Below, one piece after another: positions 1 to 12,777 of a DNA stretch of 64,000 bases (the stretch's first letter is position 1; each line of letters starts with the position of its first letter). The notes under the pieces were generated by a model. It was not told the origin of the DNA, ran no database searches, and saw only the letters and a program-made list of their open reading frames with translations. This DNA comes from Ulva prolifera (Eukaryota > Chlorophyta > Ulvophyceae > Ulvales > Ulvaceae), in the NCBI GenBank assembly GCA_023078555.1, contig CM041201.1, positions 6,827,172 to 6,891,171 of the forward strand. The letters are read 5' to 3'. A program made the position numbers and the translations under genes.

Positions 1-993
1 CAGCCTCAACACAGTCATTCATCACCGCATGCATCAGTGCTGTACGACCCTGAGCATCAGCTAGTTCTAGGTCCGCCGCTGCGCCCGACATCCGTTGCGA
101 CGCACTGTTGCTGTTCTGAGCATCGCGTCCTGTCATCAATATCGCCATGACCTCAACCTGATTCGTGCTGCTGGCAGACATCAGGGCTGACAGCCCACTA
201 GGAGCCCAGGTATCTACTGCTGCACCGCTGGAGAGCAGCCGAGCTGTGAGTAATGTTGCTGAGGAAATCCTACTCTCAATCACTCCAACTAGCATGGCAT
301 TGAGCACCTGTACAGTATGAAACGTCACTGGCAAGGCTTCTGTTGCAGAGTGATGCGAAGATGCAGGACAAGGCGTTGTGTTGCAGCATACCTCATGCGC
401 TCCAATTGCATCGGGACTTCTGCACATGTTCAATGCAGTTTGGATGGCACAGTCCTCACAACCATGAGCTGTCCACACGATGGCCATGGGTGCATGTTTG
501 ACCAAAATGTAAACTTTCATTGCTGCGCCAGCACTGATCGCCATTGCCAATGGCGACTTATTTGAAGCCACATCTGAAGCAAGTATGAGCTGCATGACCT
601 TGTCATCTTTGTTGGCGGTGTCAGCCGGTGGCGAGTGTCGGCTGTCACGTTGACACAAGCTGATGTGGGTCAGAAGCACCTCCAGGACATCTTCTGTACC
701 TGACATGACGGCCCAATGTAGCAGTGACCTTCCTACAGGAAGTACTACGTGTTGTAACTCTTCACTCGGGTGGTGGTCATGCGGCAGGAACCATGTTCAC
801 TGCTGGACAAATCTGGGTGCCAGCGGTGCAGGGTGTCCACACCTGCACCGTCCACACACTGGATAACATGAATGCTCCCTCTCCTCAAGACTGCTTCGAG
901 CTGGCCGGTGGCATGTTCTTTTATCGCCGCAACCGCTTCTTCAAAAACGCTGGCGCTCGTCTTCCCAATTCTCTGCTCACAGATAGCCCCCAT
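1..993 (-). CDS. ankyrin-repeat protein, 3' end outside window
   Basis: Minus-strand gene built of ankyrin repeats, a protein-interaction fold; partner and location are unknown. Three exons can be joined in frame: 993-843, 732-392 and 307 to the window edge, with GT-AG introns at 842-733 and 391-308. The first junction restores a typical repeat (GRSLLHWAV, then a second helix ending in VLEVLL). Further repeats follow, with SGLSALMSA and GRTALMHAV near the left edge. The reading frame is still open at base 1, so the gene continues beyond the window. The start is uncertain: the ATG at 993 directly follows an in-frame TAG that could instead be the end of an upstream intron. No other domain is visible. 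Confidence 0.72.
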
Positions 994-1843
994 CTAGAAG
1001 CGGCCCTCACACAAGCTCGGGATGAACTGCCTTCGGTTGCCCTGCACCGCTACTTCCACAGGTCGAACACGGCGTATTGCCAAGCTTCGAAATACACAGA
1101 GCATGCCCAGATCGCTCAAGCAACGTCACTAAGTAATCGCATACATCGATCGTGCATTGTAAAGCGCGGTTACGCTTGCAAGCACCACCGGCTCGCGAAG
1201 AGCGAAGAGCCAAGGCAACTGTGTGTCTAGATCGTCAAAAGATGCACCTGGGACGAAGACCGACGCTCTGCGCAGGACACGCACGGACAGCAACCTATTC
1301 CAATTTGTGGCGCAAACGCACGCGGTGCAAGACAAGATGCAGGCGGTTATGCCACCGCAACTGGTGATACCCCGCAGCGGTGCAGAGTGCACGCATCAAC
1401 ACACTTCTGAAGAAGCAGCATCAACAAGCAGCTCCAACGGGCTCTTCCTCGCAATTTGTAGTGACCAACACCACAAGAGAACAATATGTGGTGTTCTGGT
1501 TCTCACGCGGCTGATGATCTCCACTGAAATGCGAACAAGTATGCCCGCACTCACTTGCGGGCAAGAGCACACCATTCCAACACTTCGACGACTTTCAATG
1601 ATTGCGGGGGGGCTCACACCGTTGACGTGGCAACGTGGAACTTCCAGCTGAACTCGTCCGAGCCATCGCTGTGGAAGGCCATTGTCAACCATATGACCAC
1701 TGAGAAGGACACAATTTCCTCACGATACCCTGTCAGCCTATTTGGTCTTAGCACCGTTAGCGTAGAATCTTAAGTCCGCGGCAGCTTTCATGCATGTTGC
1801 AGCATCATCTCAAGCACGGACGTGAAGAGCCCCCCGTGTTGTG

Positions 1844-1939
1844 TTCCCTATCGGTTGTACGCCACGCCACCCTCGCTAGCTTGCAGTCTCAACAAAACTC
1901 AAAGCACAAGCATCAGAACAACAGCAAAAGCACAAGACA
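1844..1939 (+). repeat. left arm of diverged inverted repeat
   Basis: About 95 bases matching the reverse complement of 2953-3048 at roughly 80-85 percent by eye. The match starts at TTCCCTATCGGTTGTAC. The arms enclose about 1 kb with no obvious coding. This could be the remains of a foldback or DNA transposon, or two inverted copies of a dispersed repeat. Confidence 0.7.
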
Positions 1940-2952
1940 TTCGTAGTTTGTCATTGTTATGTAAAGCATAGCTTTCGTGGCGAATTTGCGCTGTCAATCA
2001 GCGTCGCTGTAGCACTGGACGACGGCTTTACGACTGTACGGCTCGGCATCCCGTCACACTTTTACACAGCAACCTCAAACATACAATTGACCGCATGTTT
2101 GGTATTATGACCGATTGGAAGCCTCTCCGTTCCAGCAGGTCGGCTTTCGTGCCACGACGTAATACACAACTGCACTGCGGCGATAATTTAGTTTGGAAGC
2201 GATAGAATGGCCACGCCTGTCCGGAACAATGAGAACATTGAATGACCTGCTGAAGCACATATCTATCGCGAGCGGGGCGGGCCACCGTTGTTGCCAGCAT
2301 CAAAATGCAGGTCACCATTGTTGCCAGCAGCTGCGTACCGATTCCCATCTCACGCTGCTGTCACTTGCCAACGCGTGTTTTCTTATGTATCTCTACACAG
2401 CTGTGTATACTTCGTGGAGAGAGCCTCGCGTCGACCCATTCCAACGTTGTTCGTGTGGCGCCAGAAACCACGGTGGCTAAGCGCAGCCTGCTCCACGAGA
2501 GACATAAATCAATTCATCCGCTTCATGTTGATAGGCCGACTTTTCTTTAGGAAACGGCTTGTTCCGGGCTGCCAGGCTGGCACAACTGAGATTCACGGTG
2601 CTGTCTTCACAGCCAACAACATCGGACAGCGCGCATCAATCTAAGAAATAATTGGCTTAGGTTATTTGCGCTGCGGGGTCTGGGTATCCTTGATGGCACT
2701 GGCTGTTCCTTGTCGTGCACAAAAAGCGCGAGTGTCAAACTTCATCAACGACGTTAAGCACCCTTACGGTGATCAAGATGGCAGCGCAGTGTATTAGACG
2801 ATACTCACTCTTCAGGATATGATGTTCGAGACTTGCGTGTCGAGCCTCATACCTCGGTGGACAGGTCCACAACGCGATATAAGTCCAAGGCGCCATTGTA
2901 CCTTCACGCATTTCGGCTGCAGAGCCAACTCGCCCATAATGAACAATAAGGT

Positions 2953-3048
2953 GTTGTCGTGTTCCTCCTGTTGTCCTGATGCTCGTGCTTGGAGTTTTGT
3001 CGAGACTGCGTGCCAGCGGGAGTGGCGTGGTGTACAACCGATAGGGAA
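2953..3048 (-). repeat. right arm of diverged inverted repeat
   Basis: Reverse-complement partner of 1844-1939. Differences are spread along the arm, so the duplication is old. Just outside this arm the text GTGAAGAGCC occurs in the same orientation as beside the left arm, suggesting partial rearrangement at the edge. Confidence 0.7.
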
Positions 3049-4840
3049 AAAAACATGGGGGTGAAGAGCCACGTCACGCACCAGCGCACTTGAATCTGTG
3101 CGCTGGCTGCTGGAAAACTCGGGGTTGAAACAGCTCACTTGCAGGAACGCTTCGAAACGTTGTGCTTCCTATCGTTCGTTCAGGATGACCTCAGCCCAGC
3201 CACAAATCGAGGATGGGAACTTTTGCTGCCTATACCAGAAATTGCATGGATCTCTCGATTGCAAGGCTCCTTCACAGATTTTCTGTGCACCGCTCTTGTA
3301 TGATGGCCCCATTCAGCGGAAATTTGCTGAGTGTGCATGGTCAATTTCCTACAGTACGCACCCTGGATGCGCATGGCCGATGCTCCTACAGAGTTTGGTA
3401 GTTGCTTAAGCTGATGTCTCAGCCGTTACATTACAATCACCAGACATCATTGCTCCTGCCACTGTCCAGTGATTCACTGGTGCTTGCAAACTGCGTCACA
3501 ACAGTTACCCTGTCGAGCCAGGATCTTGGTGCACTCAACGACGGCTGCTCGCCAGATTTACCTCGACTCACATCAGGTGTAAATGTATACACCACGGCTC
3601 AGCGCTTTGTGCCCCTGTCCGGAATCGTGTCTACATGCTGAAGATTATCTAAAGCATGAACAGCCTAGCATTACACAGCAAACTGATCGATGGTGTCAGG
3701 GGCTGTTGGTCAGTGATCAACGGCCAGAGAGAGTGGCTGTACCGAAACAACTATGTAGATGGCCACACGATGTGCCTCGCCTGTCATCACTATCCAAACA
3801 TTGTGCTAGCCTTCAATCCTTAGCATCGGGGTGGGGGTTCATGCTACACATTATCTCACACAATAGCCCCAGCCGCTCACACCAGGTTTGATAAGCAACG
3901 CGTTGAATGGTCCAGAAGCATGTATTGTCGGTTTGTGCCCAATGTGATCCACCAGTAGGCCAAGAGGGTCTAAGAGCAAACATTTGGTAGATGTTCGAGT
4001 ACTTTTGGTTACTGATCTAAGCATAGGAGCATGCATGTACAGCTGCTCTGGCCACCCAGATCTCGAAGCAAGCCACTAAACAGCCAGCCGAATCAAGCAC
4101 ACATAGGCTATTACACAGCAAGTCATCGGACTCCAACCTCAGACGCTAGCAGCTCTTGCAACATGCAAGCAAGACAAGGTTGAGGGCACAATCGAATGCA
4201 TGATGCCAACGGTACTCACAATTTCGGAGGAGAACTGATGCCGTATCACAACTCAACTTCACAGATTCGCCATTTCCATTCGTGTACAATTTCATCTAGT
4301 TACAGCCTCGCTACACCTTTCACCTGTCACACTTAAGAAAAAAAAGAATTACCATCAGCATTCCATACTCTGTTTTTGAAACTGAAACAGGTCGCTACTC
4401 CATACAACACAGATAGGCTTCCAAATATTGCAGCATATCTTTGAGTGCTGCTGCTATCTGTGCGGTTCAAGCACACGAAGAGAGCGCAGCGGAACAGCTG
4501 TGTCTAACTACACCGGATGCACGAGAGAAGCATGACAGACAAGGAGAGCCACACCCTCAGTACGCTGATTCGCTTAGAATTGTTGTACTCATCGCCATCC
4601 ATGCAAAACCATCACAGGGTCAGATGCTGTGATTTCACAAATCCCAGAATGGATGCACACTCGAGCAGTCCAACTACAACCTGCATTTTTGCGCATACTT
4701 TATGGGATCCGCTATCAAAGCATAATTCAGGATTTACTACCACGTTTGTTGGCCATGATTGCTAGCTTGTGCAGGAATTCCAACTGGATATAATTTACGC
4801 ATGCACGCAATTGAGTCCTTGCGATATGTATCATCGCACA

Positions 4841-6885
4841 TCATCTGCACCTTATCCGCACCTCGACGACAATGAGCCATATGACGATCCATTCTAGCCT
4901 GGTCATGTGCAGGTGGTTGTCATGCTCCCTGATGATGTTCAACAGCTCTGTTATCACCTGGATCAAAGCGAATAGTATTCAGCTTTGCTGTGTCCACTTA
5001 AATGATACGCAAACCTAAATGGCATGCATTTCAGATGGATGGATTTCACAAATGCTTGCAGTCGGACCTCAAAGCGATTGTTCAGCACAGTGATGCGTTG
5101 ATCTAGCTCAAGGTACCTGCAAGTCGTACATAGTTCTGAATGCTATATATCTCAGGTATTGCATTCATCCTAGGTGTCGTGGTGCTCCTTCAGGGTCGGC
5201 TTACGATACAGGCAAGTTGGCATGTCGACCCTCTTGCAATTGCCATGTCACCAGGAACAAGAGTAACATTTTCACAAACTTCGGGAGCATACTCTGTGAC
5301 GCGTTTGTATATTCGTTGATGTATATCAGGAGCAGCCCTGCACACTGCGACTTGATTTAGCAGAGCCCCCGCTGTATACCATGACAGTTCATTCAATAAT
5401 ATTGCAGCATTGAATACGGTACAGCATTATTGAGCAACAACGTTGATAGGAACACCAGTCGATTCGCACCAGAAATACTCCGGCGTGTCGAGCACCGATG
5501 AAAGCAAATTCACATTACTTTTATGTATAAATACAGTGCCGATCAGCTGCGCAATTTCTTTTCTTGTTCGAGCCACCTGGTCCACACTAGCTGTGGAGAA
5601 CATGCCATGGACACAATATAGGTAAAGATGATGCGCTGCATTCACGATCCCTGACACATACCTTTCCAGTTTTTGCAAGGTACGCCGGCATGTCTTTTGT
5701 ACGATTTACCAGGTCACCCAGTCGCTGTTCATACAATAGCAACTTGGTGGACTGCGCCAGGGCATGAGATATTGCCATCTGCATGCGCAAATACCCATGA
5801 ACACACAGAAAGCGACAAGGTGCAGTGAAGAGGTTGCCCGACAGACTGACGGCAGAGTATGAGGTCGTTCCTACACAAGCAACTGATAGAATGGTAGCAC
5901 ATGCGCTGGTACTGGAATGTGCAGTCAGAATCCTACATGTGACAGTACCTTTATCCGCCAGTCTGTGCTGAAAACTTGTGGTATTGTGATCGTGTCGTTT
6001 GCTATCACTGACTTCTCGACTGGAGCATAGATGACAGAAAATGTGTCCCTCTCCACTTCTGTAGGGCCCAGCGGCGTGATCTGGCAGTCTGGATTTCGAA
6101 GAATCAGTAGAACTTTGCTCCTATGTGCTTCTCCACAGCCCCAGAATATGAGAGTACCATACTACAAAGAGCACACGTGTTCAACTGAAATTTGAACAAT
6201 GCGATGCTTTGAGGTGAACCCAGCGATCATTTCGCCCAATGATCACAAGTTGCACGATACACAGAAGTTGATTCAACGTACATCAAACAGGTAAGCTTCC
6301 TCGGTATGCTCTCCATCTTCTGATTGAATGGAAAAATGTAAACACTCGCTGATAAGGTGCAGGTCGGCATGGGGAAAGGCTGCACGCAGTACAGGCATCG
6401 TGTCTTTCAAATTGAAGCCATCTGCGATAGCCAGAGCCAGTATGGACCTTCGGATGTCCTCCACTAGTTCCGTGCTACCTTCTATGGAGGCCTGAGCATG
6501 CCCCTCAAGTGGCAATGGCACAGCCTTATTCGTCTGCCTTCCCGTTTTCAGCTGCATGGTATGATGTACTATGTTGGACTTACTCGCAAATGAAGTCTGG
6601 CCTTCGACATTGTTGCATATTATGCGCATTGATTGTTCAGAATTCCAGCACCTTTGTCATTAGTGGTGCAGTTGTTGGCAGCTTGGATTTTGAAGCACTG
6701 GCATGCCCCGGTCTCCTTTGTGCATGAGATGACCTTTCCATGCTGTGTGACCTGAAGCGCCCAACTGATCCGTGATTTTGCCCAGGGTACCCACGAGCCT
6801 CTGTTACAACATCGCGTTGACGCCCAGGAGGAACCACGGAGGGCGACTGGGTTAGAAATGGCATGCCAGCATCCTGATCGTCCAT
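4841..6885 (-). CDS. DUF155 / RMD1-SIF2 family protein
   Basis: Member of the DUF155 family, which includes yeast Rmd1 and human RMND1, a mitochondrial inner-membrane protein needed for mitochondrial translation. Recognisable pieces in order: an N-terminal region ending in EEAYLFDV (exon near 6560-6273); GTLIFWGCGEAH onward (about 6170-5960, donor after DWRIK); AISHALAQSTKLLLYEQRL (about 5783-5660); IAQLIGTVFIHKSNVNL through DTPEYFWCE; then exon 5116-5068 and last exon 4957-4841 with TRLEWIVIWLIVVEV, the family's C-terminal membrane segment. Several junctions keep frame exactly. The start at 6885 is the upstream ATG of a Ser/Arg-rich leader and is a guess. The protein ends soon after the membrane segment with a basic tail; a further 3' exon cannot be ruled out. 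Confidence 0.85.
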
Positions 6886-7478
6886 CTTTCAGGCCTGAAA
6901 GCCTGGGACGATTCGTGTGGTATATACGCTTGGCATAGGAAGTGATCACTGGCCACGACTTCTGCAGCTGCGTTGATACATCCCTCTGACTGGCGTCGAG
7001 ATCAGTCGTCGTGACTCTTTAAAAGCGACTGATCAGCGGTTCCTGACATGATCATAATTCTGCGGGGACAGGAAACAAACTGTAGCTCGTCTCGTTTTCT
7101 ATTGCTTGTGTTGGCCACTTCCATCTGCTGCAGTCCTGCGCAATACTTCGTCAACGCGACATGCATGCGACAACGCCATGACACGACTATAACATCGGTC
7201 TCCAAGCTGGACAAGGTTTCTTTGATGGATTTGAAATATGTGCATGCCAACGACCTTCGGGAGGTTGCGAAAACGCCCCGGCTCCAGATCTGGCGTTGTT
7301 CCACATGCAAGCCGGCTCACCCGCGTTGAATCAAATAGCCTGATATGATTAGTTTTCAGCCATCCATTATCGTGAGCTGAATCATATAACATCGATGTAT
7401 GTGCACGTTGAGGGCGTCTAGGTGCACTCCCTCTCCCTGCGTCCGCCCTGTAAGCTATTGATCTTGCGGACCCGCTCG
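6886..7478. promoter_or_regulatory. divergent intergenic region (DUF155 gene / HPAT)
   Basis: About 590 bases between the start regions of two divergently transcribed genes, so it must hold both promoters. I see no convincing TATA box or repeated motif. An open plus-strand frame crosses 7048-7329 but has no family signature. Confidence 0.4.
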
Positions 7479-9352
7479 ATGGAGAGCTATGAAAACATTT
7501 TAATCGGAACTATTGCTGTTGCAATACTGTGTATATCTTTTAGCACATGGATTACTCTCTCGGACTTAAGGTCCGTCGTATCTGAACCTGGGGGGAAATA
7601 TGCGTCTGGTCGTGGCTCTGATCTTTCTTTTACGTCACGGGCAATAGAGCATATCGAGAATCCATTGCTGAAACATCAGAAGCATACCGCATTCGGCGCT
7701 GGAAGCACTCGCTCTGAGGCACAGCTAGCCAAAAGCTGGGGGCAATGCTACGTACAAAACCATACCGAGTGCGTGCCTTTCATCAAAACTCCGTTACGCG
7801 TCGGCGCGTGCCCTTTGCAAATCGTTCACATGCCCTTTGCAGTCATTATGGCGAAGCTGTGAAGCCAGGCCCATTCAACGTACAGCCCAGCGCCGCAGCA
7901 TGCTGCGACTCTTGTGCACAGTTCAAGCCAAAGACGTCAAATGACTCTCCCTGCAATGGTTGTGACCAGAAATTTTCTCTCTTGCGAGTCTGTGCTGTAC
8001 ACTTATTTCCTTGAGCTGACCATGAATGCAGTGTGGGTGTGGTGCGGAGACGAGGAGCGGTGCAAGGAAAACTACCTGCATTGCTGGCTGAAGTACATGC
8101 CATGGTTGTACTCATCGAAGCCCAAGCAAGGTGCAGAGGTTCCATGGACAACGGGTCTGATGCAGACACCACCTGCGTCATCAACACAGACACAGGAACA
8201 ACTTGGTGGCGCGAAGCGAAGGTACCACACAGTGACGACTGCACAGGGTGCAACAACACACTGGCAGATGCGCATACATTACTATTGGTTTAAAAAGCAG
8301 CAGAAGCTATGCCGTGATCTACATGGTGACAGCTGCCACATGGGGGGATTCACCAGGATCCTCCATTCGGGCCGCGATGACGATCTGTCAGCAGAGATCC
8401 CGACCTACGTGGCCAAGCCCCTGCCATCGGGGCCCGGCAACTATGTAGTATGTGCCCAGGATGCAGGCTGGTTTGTCAAGTACGGACGCAATGAATTTCA
8501 TCATGTTCCAATGTGTAGGTCCTGAATCGGCCATACGCCTTTTCTCAGTGGGTGAAGGATGTTCAGATCAAAGAGGAATACATTCTGATGTCAGAGCCGG
8601 ATCACATATTCATGCGTCCTATACCTAACCTCATGATGGGAGATCATCCTGCAGCGTTTCCATTCTTCTACATTGAGCCAAGCCGCAAGGACTTTGTGCC
8701 AATTACACAGAAATTTGTGGGCAAGGACAAAGATAGGAAAGCATGTGAGAAGATTGCTCCGATTGGGAGCTCACCTACATTTATGCGTTTTGACGATCTT
8801 CAGAAATCTGTCCAATCATGGGTCAACACATCAATAGCTATCTTTGAGGATCCAGTGGCAAACAAGGTATATTCCATTTGTACACAACAGAATTTTGGTT
8901 GGTGCAGATGCTTGGGCGTTGTTGAATTAAGTGCTGTATCATGCTTGCAGGAATGGGGATGGGTAATGGAGATGTATGCGTTTACGATATCTCTTTACAA
9001 CCATGGCATAGGCCCCGTTTCATTGCATCTGGAGCTAGCATCACAGCCGCCATGGGACACAACAATGAGCGTCAATGGTAATGAATACTATATCCTGCAC
9101 TTCACCTACGGCATGGACTACACTTTGGATGGGAAGTTCACGCCCGGAGTGTTTGGTCAATGGAGATTTGACAAGCGTTCGTACGCATCTCGGCCTCCAC
9201 CCCGTAACTTGCCAGACCCTCCCGAGCAAATGGAGAATGAGCTGGTGAGATTTCTGATCAAAGCTATCAATGAAGCTACAGACACCATTCCAGGCTGGGA
9301 TGAGTACTCGAAGACAGGATTCGCGGCATCCTTCATGAAGTACGAAGATTGA
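7479..9352 (+). CDS. HPAT: hydroxyproline O-arabinosyltransferase (HPAT-like)
   Basis: Golgi type II membrane glycosyltransferase adding arabinose to hydroxyproline of extensins, arabinogalactan-type proteins and signalling peptides in plants and green algae. The first exon begins MESYENILIGTIAVAI, a short cytoplasmic tail followed by one membrane anchor. Exons 8196-8447, 8519-8866 and 8951-9352 join in phase and carry the family core: YHTVTTAQG, then HYYWFKK, GGFTRILHSG, VLNRPYAFSQW, EYILMSEPDHIF, AAFPFFYIEP, EWGWVMEMYAF and LHFTYGMDY. The end of exon 1 (about 7750) and its junction to 8196 are unresolved; a small extra exon may lie between. The ATG at 7479 is preferred over 7422 because it puts the hydrophobic anchor close to the N terminus. 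The closely related serine galactosyltransferases are less likely. Confidence 0.88.
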
Positions 9353-9705
9353 TGTTCATGTAGTGTGAGACCGATGTAGCCAGCCAGACGACAATTTGTT
9401 CAGGTAGTGTCGTTCCATAATACAATCGTGTGGCGATGTGACACAACTAGCCTTGCCGAATCATGATAGAGTCACATGGTTTGGTTCAATGTTTCGATCC
9501 TTTGAATTCTCAAATACCTGGAGGGTGTCTTTAAGTGCAGTTCCTTACTTTTCTGGTGATCTATAGTACAACCAAAAACGTTGTATCGTTCGATGTTGCG
9601 TCAGCTGTGTGATACAACCCAATGGCTTTGTAAAGCGTGGTACAAAGTGAAGCTGGCCTGGCGCATTTGCTCTTTCTGTCACAGACAGTACATAATATCC
9701 TTCTC
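9353..9705. other. intergenic, convergent 3' ends
   Basis: About 350 bases between the HPAT stop and the end of the minus-strand reading frame downstream. It should contain the two 3' untranslated regions. No polyadenylation motif stands out. Confidence 0.4.
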
Positions 9706-12700
9706 TCACAATCTGCCGATGGGCTCTATATCAGTGACATCATTGTCACACGGATTGTAGGCTGGAGTCATCGTGATGGTTTCTTGGACTTCATCCCACC
9801 CATGCATTCCCACTGCCTGCCCAACATCAGCTTTGCGTTGTTGATAGCGGCTCTGCACCCATGCCTGAGCGATGCCTGCATTCATGTGTAATTGCCATCT
9901 CGATTTTAGCCGTGCAGGAGACGTAGCTGCCACATTTTCCACCTGCTGCCATTTGCGCGGTAAAAGAAGAACGTTTCCACGATTGCACGCAAGACCCTTC
10001 AAAAGAAGTGGCCTCTTGGCGAAAATTTCCAGGGCCTGATCAGCCCGGGCCGTTACTGGCCTTGAACCTTTGGTCGCCTGGAGAACATCCGTGCAGGAAT
10101 CCCCCAGCCGATAGCACAGTGTCTGGCTCATGCCATGTGCCTTCCATTCCATTCGTTTCTGGTGCAAGCCAGGACCTACCTCCTCTGCAGAATCTGTGCC
10201 TTGCCTTGCAGATTGAGGCGGGCATGTGAAATGCACCACACCCTGCAAGCGATCCAGACTTGTTCCCACAGATATGTTACAACGGTGTCGGCGGCACAAA
10301 CGACTATTACGTGATGGCAGTCGTACTTTGGTATCTGTTGCGATATGACGTGATGAGTAAGGTGGACAGTTCTCTGTTTCCTGACTCATGCTTGCTGTGC
10401 TTCCGCGCACAAGAAAAGGTTCGATTGGCGTTGAGTCCTGATTGGCTGTGCCACTTGGTGCTGTGTCGATTGCAGTTGCAACTATGGACTCCTGTGGGTG
10501 TGCTTCTGCTGGGTTGATTTGCCCGTTACACTTGGCAACAGCTCCTGCCCAAGACATCAGCGGGCTTGACTGCTCTCGATTCTCATCCATGCATGTAGAA
10601 TTCATTGGGTTGTCACTATGTTCTACTGCCTTCCCCATGCCTCGCAGCTCTGCCAGGACTCTGTCTACAAGCGACTTTGGAATTGCAAAGTCGATTTCAG
10701 TGACAAATCTCTGCCGTGCCAATTGTGTGCTCCAGCTGCATAGGACACGCAGGCCGAATCAAATTTGTGTACACACATCCTGACAACAAGCCGATCTACA
10801 ATTGCAACGGCAGCAGCACATATGAACTTTGTATTCATGATGCTTCTGTAGAGGACACACTCAATGAGGTCATGGAATAAGTTCTGACTCAGTGCTGGCT
10901 GGAATTTCGCAAGAATGTGTAACACCTCACTGACTGCGTGCACAGACGACATCAGCGTGTCAACTGCAGCAGGGCAAACCATCCCAGGCGCTAGTACTGT
11001 GTGAGTCCATTCTGCATCCAAGTCTGGCCCCGGTGTTGTGTGTTTGCAACGCCCTGTACTGCTACAGCTGATGGATCCTGCCAAACCTTGACGCTGACGC
11101 ATGCGGCATGGCACACAGTCGGTTAGGTCCACAACAGGGAGTTGCCTCATCCCACCCCCTGGTCCATGTAGCGTACTGCTGAGCTTGCTGATCACTCCTT
11201 GTGTGCCATGGGTAAGATCTGCAGAACAAGCACATGCCACATTTTTATGCTGAACTGTACCAAGTGATCGCAAGATCCCCGTGTCAGCTCACCGATGACG
11301 TCCTTCCACTTGAGCCATGCTTCATCATCACCTTCACAACAGGACAGGGTCACTCATCTATTGCATGCTTCCACATGGCCGGAGGCTGACTTTACAAACC
11401 ACACAATGAATTCCATCAGAACCAAAGACTGCCTCAATGCACACAGTCAGGGCATACTACTGGTGGAGAAGTTTAGAGTGTGGCCGTGATCATTTAAACC
11501 TCCGGACGCCACAGGTTCATTAACTGGTAGATGTTTGGTGCTGGGAACGTTGGACTGTACTGCAACCCTCATAGTTGCAGCATAGCTGAAAGCCGCCCGA
11601 CCCGTTGCAGCTGCAGTCTGCAGTGGCAGTCGGTCTGACCAGGGCTTCTGCAGCTGTCGGACGCTTTGCCATGCCGCTTCAATGCTGGCGCACAAGCTCA
11701 AGTGGGAGACTTGCGGCAGCACTTGAGGCTGCTGATCGTCTGTCTGTTTAGGTTGTTCATGATTACAGACATGCCTTGAAATTTTACCTGGACCTGTTGA
11801 AACCTGGGCAACATCAAAGAGCCTGTGTACAGGAACAGGAGCCCTAGCGTTGCAGTCCAACACCGGCCGCCAGTGTGGAGATGGCGAGCGTTGCTGTGGC
11901 TCTACAGACCAGTTCTTGCTTGACCACGGCTGGAACTTGACCAAAGGCTCTAACCTACCACTGCTGAGATAGGTGAAATCAAACGGAAGAGTGCCATCCC
12001 TGCAGAACGCTAACATTCTGCGCGTGGTCATAGACGTCTTGACTATCCAAAGGAATCGGTGCCCATAGTGACAAACACCTGTCCTGCTTTCTTGTTATCG
12101 AGCCTGCTGTGCGTCTCCAGAAGTTGTGGCCGCTCAGAGCGTTGTGGCCTTTGGATGCAGCCAATCCAGGGATCGAACGCAATTCTGGCTGATGGCCACA
12201 TGCTTCTATGGAGGCCCAAGTGTGAAGTGATGCTTGTTCCGTGGCTTTTGCACTCATGGCAGCTTCGTGTGGTGTTCTAATGACATCTCAAATTGTGAAT
12301 GTCAGCGCTGCTGCCACTGCGCTTGCATGATCAGCACGCTGTACTGTTGGCCATTTATCAGGACAGCATCAACATAATTTTTGAGTATCTTTCGCGCTAC
12401 AAACTTGGAACAGCGTGTCCGTGTCTGAACAAACAGGTATCGAATTCGCGGGCTGTGCAGCTTCTGTGCGACTGCAACTGGTGAATCATCTTCACGTCCC
12501 CCGCTGTATATCTGAAAGTCAGCAAGGTATCTCGAGACACGCAGCCTCCGGATTCGGGTGTGGTCTGCTGATAGACCATGCATACCTTGTATGCTGACAC
12601 CATCACCACATACCTGTCCCCATTGCTCTCCGCGCAAGCCCAGTCTATTTTCATCCCAAAACCACTACGTATCTGCATGGCCTGATCGGGGAATTGCAGA

Positions 12701-12777
12701 CCTGGGCGACAGGGTGGCCTTTGGTTGCGGGGAGGCATGATGTGGCACACAGAACATGCAGGGACTGCCCGGAGCAA
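9706..12777 (-). CDS. uncharacterised multi-exon gene
   Basis: I do not recognise this gene. The minus strand carries a chain of long open frames consistent with exons: about 12777-12400, 12257-12000, 12030-11450, 11270-10790, and a final frame from about 10731 to the stop at 9706 that is open for over 330 codons. The acceptor CTATGCAG near 10732 leads into RQRFVTEIDFAIPKSL. Before it, a helical-looking stretch includes FHDLIECVLYRSIMN. Much of the rest is rich in Ser, Gln, Pro and Thr and looks disordered. The length of the last frame and its amphipathic start argue for real coding. Exact exon edges and the start are not determined, and it could be two genes. Confidence 0.4.

Larger units (their letters stand above)
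994..4840. other. intergenic, no convincing gene
   Basis: About 3.8 kb between two minus-strand genes. Open frames here are short, overlap on both strands and show no family motif. The only clear structure is the inverted repeat pair at 1844-1939 and 2953-3048, listed separately. Upstream exons of the ankyrin gene could lie in 1000-1400, but I cannot join any of them. Confidence 0.5.
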
